DNA of 64,000 nt from Desulfobacteraceae bacterium UBA2174 (lineage in GTDB: Bacteria; Desulfobacterota; Desulfobacteria; Desulfobacterales; UBA2174), in NCBI GenBank assembly GCA_002327445.1, contig DCWA01000012.1, positions 1 through 64,000 on the forward strand, written 5' to 3'. A program made the translations under genes and the position numbers. The notes beneath the pieces were generated by a model. It made no database searches. It saw only the letters and a program-made list of their open reading frames with translations, and was not told where the DNA came from. Below, one piece after another: positions 25,967 to 33,169 of the stretch; position 1 is the stretch's first letter, and the number at the start of each line of letters is the position of its first letter.

Positions 25967-27480
25967 TGGCGCCGAGCAGCGATTGGGTCATGATCGGAAA
26001 CAACGAAGCCATCGGCCTGAAGGCGATTGCGGCGGTCTCCTTCGAGAGGTTCCGGCAGGCGGTCATCGAGGCCGTGGCCGGCGAAGCGAGGCTCTCGGCC
26101 CTGCCGGTATGGTCGCCCGGCGACAGCGGCGGTTTGCGCGTCATCGCGGTGCTGAGCTTGCCGCAAAGGGGTGAACTGGGGCTGCTGTCGGCCGCATTAC
26201 CCGATCGATGGCCTTCCCTGACACCCCATTGTCCCGCAGCCCATTGGTTCGAAAGGGAAATCGCCGAACAGTGGGGACTCACCCCCGAGGGGCATCCCTG
26301 GCTCAAGCCGATCCGGTTCCAACCTTGCCGCCGTCATCCGGACGGCGGTTCAAGAAGCGCCTGCGCCGGCCTGACCGACTTTTTTGCGATGGCCGGGCAG
26401 GAGAGCCACGAAGTGGCGGTCGGACCGGTCCATGCCGGCATCATCGAACCGGGCCATTTCCGCTTCTTGTGCCACGGTGAAACCGTCTACCACCTGGAAA
26501 TTTCCCTCGGCTACCAGCACCGGGGCATCGAGCGCGCCATGACCGGCGGCCCGGTCCCCCGCAGCGTTCATTATATGGAAACTCTGGCCGGTGACACGAC
26601 CATCGGCCATGTCACCGCCTACAGCCATCTGCTCGAAGCCCTGGCCGGCGCCACCGTGCCCGCGCGCGGCAAAGCGATCCGCGCCATCGCCGCCGAGCTC
26701 GAACGGATCGCAAACCATGTCGGTGATCTGGGAGCGCTGGCGGGAGATGTCGGATTCCTGCCGACGCGGGACTATTGCGGCCGTATTCGCGGCGATGTCC
26801 TCAACATGACCGCCGCGGTTTGCGGAAACCGTTTCGGCCGGGGGCTGATCCGGCCGGGCCGCGTGCAGTGGGATCTGGATGGCGGTTTGACGGAGGACCT
26901 GCTGGCGCGTCTGGACGCGGTGGAGAAGGATGTCACCGGAGCGGTGCCCCTGATGCTGGACACCCCGTCGGTGCTGGCACGCCTGGAGGGCACCGGTGTG
27001 GTATCGTCTGAAACCGCGCGGGACATCGGAATGGTCGGGGTTGCGGCCCGGGCCAGCGGGCTGGAGTGCCATGTCTGTGCCGAGTTTCCCTACGGCATCT
27101 ACCGTCTGGCGCAATTGCCCGTCAACACTTGGACCGGCGGCGACTGCGCCGCGCGGACCTATGTTCGCTGGTTCGAGGTTCAGGCATCCATCGATTTTCT
27201 CCGCCATCAGTTGCTCGAACTGCCGGCCGGTCCGGTAGACCGGAAACTATCGCCCATGGCTCCCGAATCCCTGGCGGTGAGCCTGGTGGAAGGCTGGCGG
27301 GGAGAGATTTGTCACGTGGCCGCCACAGACCGCGAGAGCCGTTTTGCGTTTTACAAGGTGGTGGATCCCTCGTTTCACAACTGGTTCGGGCTGGCCCTGG
27401 CCCTTCGCGGTCAGCAGATTTCCGATTTCCCGTTGTGCAACAAAAGTTTCAGCCTCTCTTATTGCGGCCATGACTTATAA
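25966..27480 (+). CDS. NuoC/NuoD-like catalytic-type subunit lacking nickel ligands (Ehr large subunit)
   Basis: About 504 residues. The N-terminal third is NuoC-like (ending HWFEREIAEQWGLTPEGHPW) and the rest is NuoD/HyfG-like. In true [NiFe]-hydrogenases two CxxC pairs bind nickel. Here the first site reads METLAGDTTIGHVTAY and the second DPSFHNWFGLAL, so all four cysteines are absent. The family is therefore the energy-converting-hydrogenase-related (Ehr) type, which cannot hold a NiFe centre. Start: GGAGGA favours ATG 25966 over the adjacent ATG 25963. The C-terminal SLSYCGHDL is typical of Ehr proteins. Confidence 0.88.
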   Translation: MAPSSDWVMIGNNEAIGLKAIAAVSFERFRQAVIEAVAGEARLSALPVWSPGDSGGLRVIAVLSLPQRGELGLLSAALPDRWPSLTPHCPAAHWFEREIAEQWGLTPEGHPWLKPIRFQPCRRHPDGGSRSACAGLTDFFAMAGQESHEVAVGPVHAGIIEPGHFRFLCHGETVYHLEISLGYQHRGIERAMTGGPVPRSVHYMETLAGDTTIGHVTAYSHLLEALAGATVPARGKAIRAIAAELERIANHVGDLGALAGDVGFLPTRDYCGRIRGDVLNMTAAVCGNRFGRGLIRPGRVQWDLDGGLTEDLLARLDAVEKDVTGAVPLMLDTPSVLARLEGTGVVSSETARDIGMVGVAARASGLECHVCAEFPYGIYRLAQLPVNTWTGGDCAARTYVRWFEVQASIDFLRHQLLELPAGPVDRKLSPMAPESLAVSLVEGWRGEICHVAATDRESRFAFYKVVDPSFHNWFGLALALRGQQISDFPLCNKSFSLSYCGHDL

Positions 27481-27504
27481 CCTTCTCGGATCATCGAGCC
27501 GATC

Positions 27505-28284
27505 ATGTTAAAAATTCTCAAGACGCGATTTCAGCAAAAATACCGTACCCTGTCCTACCCGGACGGCCCGGCGCCCGAGATGCCCCTTCGGTTCGCGGGG
27601 CGACCCGTATTGGATCCCGGTTGCCAGGCCGGGTGCGGCGCCTGCCGGTCCGCCTGCCCCACCGGTGCCATCATGGCGGCGCCGGCAGGCGGTACCTTGT
27701 CACTGGATACGGGTCGCTGCCTTTTCTGCCGGGCTTGTGAAAAATCATGTCCGCAAGGCTTGATCCGGTTCTCCCGGGACCACGGCCTGGCAAGTGCCAC
27801 GCGCCAGGGGCTGGTCATCGAAACCGGTGCCGTTCAAACGGTTTCGGCCCGCAACGAATTGGCCGCCACGTTGTTTGCCCGTTCCCTCAAGCTCAGACAG
27901 GTTTCCGCCGGCGGATGCAATGCCTGCGAGGCGGACTGCAATGTGCTCGGCACGCCGGCCTGGGATATCGGCCGCTTCGGAATCCAGTTCGTGGCTTCCC
28001 CGCGGCACGCGGACGGACTTTTGGTCACCGGTCCGGTGACCGACAACATGCGTCTTGCCCTGGAAAAGACATACGCGGCCGTCCCCGATCCGAAAATCGT
28101 CATCGCCGTGGGGGCCTGTGCCATCTCCGGCGGGCCTTACGCCGAACATGCCGAACAGCACAATGGCGCCTCATCCGTCGTGCCGGTGGACCTCTTCATT
28201 CCCGGCTGCCCCCCGCATCCGCTAACCATTCTTGACGGGCTCTTGAAATTGTCGGGCAGGATCACCGCTGTCGAAAATAGCTGA
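27505..28284 (+). CDS. Ferredoxin - NuoB-like small subunit fusion (Ehr complex)
   Basis: A 259-residue fusion. Residues 35-90 carry two [4Fe-4S] motifs: CQAGCGACRSACP (first spacing three residues instead of two) and CLFCRACEKSCP. Residues 125-259 are the small subunit, with the N2-type cluster ligands in GGCNACEAD, VGACAISGG and PGCPPHP. It replaces separate HyfH and HyfI proteins and would carry electrons from a soluble donor, perhaps ferredoxin, to the N2-like cluster at the membrane arm. It is the last structural gene of the complex. Confidence 0.9.
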   Translation: MLKILKTRFQQKYRTLSYPDGPAPEMPLRFAGRPVLDPGCQAGCGACRSACPTGAIMAAPAGGTLSLDTGRCLFCRACEKSCPQGLIRFSRDHGLASATRQGLVIETGAVQTVSARNELAATLFARSLKLRQVSAGGCNACEADCNVLGTPAWDIGRFGIQFVASPRHADGLLVTGPVTDNMRLALEKTYAAVPDPKIVIAVGACAISGGPYAEHAEQHNGASSVVPVDLFIPGCPPHPLTILDGLLKLSGRITAVENS

Positions 28285-28286
28285 AA

Positions 28287-28302
28287 ACCGGCGACCGCCG
28301 GT
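28287..28302. repeat. Perfect inverted repeat after the Ehr cluster
   Basis: ACCGGCG, two bases, CGCCGGT, directly after the small-subunit stop codon. There is no T run, so it is not a standard terminator. It could attenuate read-through to, or stabilise the mRNA before, the DsrE-like gene. Confidence 0.5.
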
Positions 28303-28456
28303 CTGGATAAATAACGTGAACGCCAGACATGAGCCTTGAGGGCAATTCATCTCCGGCTCGACCACCGGTTTCGGATTCGGCCGGACACAGCGTCCATGGA
28401 GATTGCATGCGGGTGTCGCTGCATTGCCAATCCAACCCAAGCGGAGGATAAAGAAA

Positions 28457-28903
28457 ATGGCACAGACGGAGAATTTCCTGATCGTGGTCAACAGCGGAAC
28501 CGACAAACCTTATAATCATTACGCCGCTTACGTGGTCGCTTTGCTGGCCAAACACGTCGCCAAGATTCCCAACGTGACCGTCTACTACGGCCCGTACGGG
28601 GTGGCGATGACCAGAAAGGGCGAGCTGGCCAAGCTGCCGATCCAGAAAGAGGTCAAGGAGCTGATCGCCGGACAGGTGGCCGGTCTCGCCGCCTCGGCCC
28701 TGCCGGACAACCTGGAGCAGCTTGCCCGTTTCGAGAAAGTCCAACTCGGCGTCAACATCGTTTCCTGCGGCACTTTCCATGTCATCGACGGCGGCGGCAA
28801 GACCATCGAGGACACCTCGGGGATTGAAGACTTCATCGTGCCGGTGAAGTTGCCCGACGCCGCCGGAGCCCTGCTGGGCGCCGACAAGATCCATTATCTG
28901 TAA
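28457..28903 (+). CDS. DsrE-like family protein
   Basis: A 148-residue protein starting at ATG 28457 with a GGAGG site. The fold suggested by NFLIVVNSGTDKPYNHYAAY and the single conserved cysteine in IVSCGTFHVIDG match DsrE/peroxiredoxin-like sulfur-relay proteins, though the match is distant. The gene lies 170 bp downstream of the Ehr complex on the same strand and may be part of its regulon. A role in sulfur transfer or redox sensing is inference. Confidence 0.6.
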   Translation: MAQTENFLIVVNSGTDKPYNHYAAYVVALLAKHVAKIPNVTVYYGPYGVAMTRKGELAKLPIQKEVKELIAGQVAGLAASALPDNLEQLARFEKVQLGVNIVSCGTFHVIDGGGKTIEDTSGIEDFIVPVKLPDAAGALLGADKIHYL

Positions 28904-28944
28904 AAACAGAACGCAGCGACCCCCGATGCATTTTTGTCAGCCTT

Positions 28945-29097
28945 GATAACGTCGTAAAAAATCCGAATTGTCATCCCGAGCGCAGCGAGGGATCTCTTCG
29001 TAAAACGAAATGTATAATAATAGCAGACGTTTGAGGTTCCTCGTCGCAAGCTCCTCGGAATGACAATGGCTGTTTTCGGCTTTTTTACGACGTTATC
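28945..29097. mobile_element. MITE-like palindromic element, copy 1 (intact)
   Basis: A 153-bp non-coding element bounded by perfect 17-bp inverted ends (GATAACGTCGTAAAAAA and its complement). The inner arms ATTGTCATCCCGAG and CTCGGAATGACAAT extend the symmetry, so the whole element can fold into one long hairpin. Its centre contains TATAATAATAG, a possible outward -10 box. Nearly identical copies lie at 57459-57771 and 63469-63619. No transposase of its own is present; it would be moved in trans. Confidence 0.85.
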
Positions 29098-29816
29098 ATC
29101 CTTCACATATAACGCGGTTCAGGGTTGACAGCGGCTTTCCTTCGTGAATATTCAGTTATACACATTCAGAAAAAAGGTGATGGCGCATCTTGACCGCAGT
29201 CCTTGCGGGGGTTTTAAAAAGAGGTGTCGCCTACTTGACGGGCCGGGTGCACCTCCGGCGTTTCGTGGTAATCCGGTAGCCACATTCACCGATAATCCTG
29301 GGAAGGGGGCGCCATGAGCAACCGACGCTGGCCGCCGAGCTGACATGTCGGTCCACTGTTTCCCACTCTCGGATTCCCTCTCGGCCGGCTGGCCGCCGGA
29401 GCGATATTTCTCCTGTAAAAAATCCAAAACGGCGTTGTTCAAAGCACCCCATGCAGCCTGACGGGCAATCTGATCGCCCCGGCAGCGATCATGGGGTTTT
29501 TCATTTAGGGTGTGGCGCGATGGTAAGTTGGTACTGGAGTTTTGCGATCAAGATGCAGACAAAATGCTTTGAAACATTTACAGGTATCGCTCTAATCTAC
29601 GGAAGTCGCCACGGAAGTCGCCACGGAAGTCAGGGAGGCTTGTTAAATGCTGAAGGTGGAAATGCCCCCGCTTGAAAATGATGGCAAAACCATCAAGGCC
29701 GGAGAAACTGGACGGCTGGGCCGATGATCTGAAACTTGGCCTGGAACGTGAAATCAAGAAAATCGAATAGCGGTTGAAACACCGCGTGATGTCTGTTTTA
29801 AGAGGGATGCAGGGCC
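29098..29816. other. Gene-poor boundary of the defence island with tandem repeat and gene scraps
   Basis: This 719-bp stretch has no convincing complete gene. It contains a 12-bp tandem repeat (GGAAGTCGCCAC, 2.6 copies, 29601-29631). Two short frames on the plus strand overlap in different frames: ATG 29647 to TGA 29727 and ATG 29678 to TAG 29770. The second reads LDGWADDLKLGLEREIKKIE, which looks like real coding sequence with coiled-coil character. I take these as remains of a decayed gene at the island edge. The family is not recognised. Confidence 0.4.
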
Positions 29817-30257
29817 ATGAAAACGGTCGATTTCCGTCTTGCCGCCACTCGTCATTATCACGACGGCGAGCTGCTGGTGAAAAATGGCCGGCATGCGAAT
29901 GCGGGCCAATTGTATGGTTTTACTGCGGAATGTGGCATCAAATGGCTCCTGGTGCAGTCGGGTTACCCATCTGATCCTGCAACAGGCGACATCATCAAGG
30001 AAAGGAAGAAACGATTCCGAGCGCATATTCATGAATTGATAAACAATATTCACATGGTTGCCGTCTTTCTGGAAGGGCGCGGCGCTTCCAAATATCTTGC
30101 CATGATCCCGAGTATCGGGGATTTTTCCGATTGGAAGACGGATCATCGCTACTACATCGATTCGGCCTTGCCTTTCTCGGTTGAGCGTTGGCGAAAAGCT
30201 GCCCATGAAATCATGCAAATGCTTGATGAGGCCTTCATGAATGGAGGATCGCCATGA
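29817..30257 (+). CDS. HEPN-like domain protein, first gene of a three-gene module
   Basis: A 146-residue, largely helical protein. The segment GQLYGFTAECGIKWLLVQ resembles the conserved helix of HEPN proteins (usual pattern YLAGYAVECALKA). An Arg/His-rich stretch (KKRFRAHIHELINN) could hold the RNase Rx4-6H motif. HEPN proteins are RNA-cutting toxins or effector domains in many defence systems. The next gene starts inside its stop codon (ATGA overlap), so it is translationally linked to the ParA-like ATPase. RNase activity is inferred, not shown. Confidence 0.55.
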   Translation: MKTVDFRLAATRHYHDGELLVKNGRHANAGQLYGFTAECGIKWLLVQSGYPSDPATGDIIKERKKRFRAHIHELINNIHMVAVFLEGRGASKYLAMIPSIGDFSDWKTDHRYYIDSALPFSVERWRKAAHEIMQMLDEAFMNGGSP

Positions 30258-31570
30258 CCCGAAATATGGTCTATTTTAACGATGCCTTGGCGGAGACAGT
30301 AGGTTTCTTGCGCAAGGTAAAATTTCCCGCTAGCGTTGAACCGTTGGTGATCCGTGATTTGAATGGCCGCATCCGCATCGCTCTGAAAGGGGGCAACAAA
30401 GAAAAGCACCGGGATCTTGAAGCCCGCATCGGCGAAAAGATGAGCTTACTGGCGCCGTTTGTCGGAGGCGGTGCAAACGGAGTGCTTTTCCCCGACGACT
30501 TTTTCGACCCCGACAGCGTATTCAACCATCCGGACATCCTCGATCTCTTGTTGCCGGAGGCGGACAAGCCGGTGCGTCTTCTCGATCGCCAGATTGTCGG
30601 GCAGGACTGGTTGCGTCCGGCGCCAGGCGTGCCAACCTGCCACCGGATCGTCTTTTTTGGAATCAAAGGAGGCGTCGGGCGCTCAACGGCGATGTCGATC
30701 GCCGCTTACCATCTGGCCCGCACCGGCAAGCGGGTGCTGTTGATCGATTTCGACCTGGAATCGCCGGGACTTTCCGGACTGCTGCTCCCGCCCGAGCGCC
30801 TCTCTGATTTCGGAATGGTGGACTGGTTTATCGAGGATGCCGTGGGCCAAGGTGAAGCGGTACTGAAGCGCATGATCTCGGTAAGCCCGCTTTCCGAGTA
30901 TACTCAAGGCGAAATCCGGGTAGCGGCGGCCATGGGGCTGGACGAGAAATTTTATCTGGCCAAGCTGTCCAGGGTGTTTGCGGAAGTCTCTAGCGATAAT
31001 CGCGTGGAGCGTTTTTCTCAAAGAGCCAACCGGCTCGTTGCCGCGCTGGAGGCCCAAGAGAAACCAGATGTCGTCCTTATTGATAGCCGGGCCGGACTGC
31101 ACGACCTTGCGGCGGTGAGCATCGTTGGCCTTTCCACGGTAGCACTTTTGTTTGCAGTGGATTCGGCCCAGACCTGGCAGGCATATCGGCTCCTATTTTC
31201 CCAGTGGCAGTGCTACCCTTCGGTTTTAAAACGCTTGAGGGACCGCCTTGTCGTGGTGGAGGCGTTGTTTCCGGAAGCAAATCAAGCGGAACGTGCGAGA
31301 TTGTTTTTGGAAAACGTATACAAACTTTTTTCGGAAACGATCTATGAACAAATCGAGGCTGGCGGGGATCACGATCCTGAAATATTCAACTTCGATTTGA
31401 ACGACACCTCGGCACCGCACCATCCGTTGCTGATCAAGTGGAACAATCGCTTCCAGGAGTTCAACCCGTTGATGCTTCCCGAGGGCGTGCTGACGGAGGC
31501 CGAGATTGCGGCAACCTTCGGCGATTTTCTCAAAGGCCTGGACCGCCTGACTGAAGGAGGTACGACATGA
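30254..31570 (+). CDS. ParA/MinD-like ATPase with KGGVGR P-loop
   Basis: A 438-residue protein. About 125 N-terminal residues are unassigned. A deviant Walker A motif IKGGVGRSTAMS follows (about residue 138), then LLIDFDLESPGL and VVLIDSRAGLHD, as in ParA/MinD ATPases. In ParA the motif is KGGxGKT; here the second lysine is arginine, a variant known from mobile and defence loci. These proteins form ATP-dependent dimers acting as switches. It overlaps both neighbours by 4 bp, so it is part of a strict three-gene unit. Confidence 0.75.
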   Translation: MTRNMVYFNDALAETVGFLRKVKFPASVEPLVIRDLNGRIRIALKGGNKEKHRDLEARIGEKMSLLAPFVGGGANGVLFPDDFFDPDSVFNHPDILDLLLPEADKPVRLLDRQIVGQDWLRPAPGVPTCHRIVFFGIKGGVGRSTAMSIAAYHLARTGKRVLLIDFDLESPGLSGLLLPPERLSDFGMVDWFIEDAVGQGEAVLKRMISVSPLSEYTQGEIRVAAAMGLDEKFYLAKLSRVFAEVSSDNRVERFSQRANRLVAALEAQEKPDVVLIDSRAGLHDLAAVSIVGLSTVALLFAVDSAQTWQAYRLLFSQWQCYPSVLKRLRDRLVVVEALFPEANQAERARLFLENVYKLFSETIYEQIEAGGDHDPEIFNFDLNDTSAPHHPLLIKWNNRFQEFNPLMLPEGVLTEAEIAATFGDFLKGLDRLTEGGTT

Positions 31571-33036
31571 TCGCACCTTTTCCGAAAAGTGAAACCCGAC
31601 AGGCCTTGAACGATGCGCTTCCCGCAAACGATCAGGCCGGCTCCACGCCTTCAACTCAAGTCGCCTACACCTATGTTCCGCCGAGTCATGCCCGCGCACT
31701 GGACCCGGACAATACTTTGGTGGAAGGGATACGGGGTGCAGGGAAAAGTTTCTGGTGGGCCGCGCTGAATTCCAAAACCCATCGACGATTTGTCGCATCG
31801 GCCTTCCCGGAAGCGCGAGTCGGCCACAATGTCGAGACTTCGCAAGGTTTCGGGGCTCAACTGCAAAATACGGATGCACCTGGAAAGGATACCCTGGTCC
31901 GGTTGACGGAAGACTTTGAACCGCGCCAGGTATGGAAGGCAATCATCGCCTCTCATATCGGTTTTCCCGCCCCTTTTCCCATCGAAAAGTGGCGGGACAA
32001 GGTGGATTGGGTAAATCGTCATCCTGAAGAATATGATGAATTGCTCTATGCCGCGGATGAACGCCTGAAGCAGCAAGGTACAATCCGACTGATTCTCTTC
32101 GATGCCCTCGACCGGCTGGCGGACGATTGGCATCATATCCGCCCGCTGGCGCGATCCCTGTTTCAGGTAGCCCTCGATTTGCGCGGCTGCCAGGCGATCC
32201 GGACCAAGCTCTTTGTCCGGCCGGACATGATCGAAGACCATGAGATTTTCAATTTTCCCGATTCGTCCAAACTGCTGGCCAGAAAAGTCTCGTTGACCTG
32301 GCAACGGGCGGACCTGTATGCGCTGCTTTTCCAATGCCTCGGCAACGCGCCCGATCCGGGGGGACGCGCATTCCGTGACAACTGCCTTAAAAGCCTCAAT
32401 CTGAGCTGGAGACGCGACGATGCAAGCGGCGCTTGGGTGGTGCCGAAGATGTTACGGCAGGAGGAAGAAACGCAAAAGAAGGTTTTTCACGCCATTGCCG
32501 GACCGACCATGGCCGGCGACCCCAGCGGTCACAAGCGCGGTTTTCCTTATACCTGGCTTCCCAATCATCTTATGGACGGTCGCGCTCAAGTGAGCCCGCG
32601 CAGCTTCTGCGCGGCCTTGAGACACGCTGTTAGCATCAGCCTTCCTGAAGACTGGCCTTTCCCGTTGCATTTCAGGGCCATCCAAACCGGTGTACGGGAA
32701 GCCTCCCGCATCCGGGTGGATGAGATTACCCGCGAAGACTATCCCTGGGTTCAGCAGGTGATGGAACCTTTGTCGGGTCGCATCATCGTGCCGTGCGAAC
32801 CTAACGGATTCATTTCCATCTGGAAAAAAAAGAAAACCATTGGCAATCTCATCGGGCAGGGCGACAGCGTCAAACTGCCGCCGCAGCATCTGGAGGAAGG
32901 CCCGGAAGGCATCCTGAAAGACTTGGAAGGATTGGGGATAATCCAGAGACTGCGGGACGGGCGGATTCAGATGCCCGATGTCTACCGGATCGCCTTCGGC
33001 CTGGGACGCAAAGGCGGGGTCAGGCCGTTAAAGTAG
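31567..33036 (+). CDS. P-loop ATPase of the three-gene module
   Basis: A 489-residue protein with Walker A LVEGIRGAGKSFWW (about residue 55) and Walker B RLILFDALDRL (about 180), as in AAA/STAND-type ATPases. The rest is unassigned; the C-terminal third (ILKDLEGLGIIQRLRDGRIQMPDVYR) looks like a winged helix. Such proteins often act as sensors or scaffolds in antiviral systems. It ends 133 bp before the PLD-helicase gene. I do not recognise a named family. Confidence 0.6.
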   Translation: MIAPFPKSETRQALNDALPANDQAGSTPSTQVAYTYVPPSHARALDPDNTLVEGIRGAGKSFWWAALNSKTHRRFVASAFPEARVGHNVETSQGFGAQLQNTDAPGKDTLVRLTEDFEPRQVWKAIIASHIGFPAPFPIEKWRDKVDWVNRHPEEYDELLYAADERLKQQGTIRLILFDALDRLADDWHHIRPLARSLFQVALDLRGCQAIRTKLFVRPDMIEDHEIFNFPDSSKLLARKVSLTWQRADLYALLFQCLGNAPDPGGRAFRDNCLKSLNLSWRRDDASGAWVVPKMLRQEEETQKKVFHAIAGPTMAGDPSGHKRGFPYTWLPNHLMDGRAQVSPRSFCAALRHAVSISLPEDWPFPLHFRAIQTGVREASRIRVDEITREDYPWVQQVMEPLSGRIIVPCEPNGFISIWKKKKTIGNLIGQGDSVKLPPQHLEEGPEGILKDLEGLGIIQRLRDGRIQMPDVYRIAFGLGRKGGVRPLK

Positions 33037-33169
33037 GAGCGTGCCTTTCGCAGGGCGGATACTGTTATTTTTTCCGAAAGCTTTTGTCCTGATCTGACAG
33101 CGGTCGGTGATATGGTGGCCACGGCCGCCGGAAACCGGATCGCTTTCAACATCTCGGGAGACTTTCCGC

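Noticed and set aside
20930..28284. Calling the cluster a formate hydrogenlyase or [NiFe]-hydrogenase
   Set aside because: The large subunit lacks all four nickel-binding cysteines, and no formate dehydrogenase or maturation gene is in the window.
29601..29631. CRISPR-like repeat
   Set aside because: 12-bp units directly abutting with no spacers; a simple tandem repeat.
29451..29675. 74-codon plus-strand frame over the 12-bp tandem repeat
   Set aside because: The translation is mostly repeat-derived (GSRHGSRHGS) with no family resemblance.
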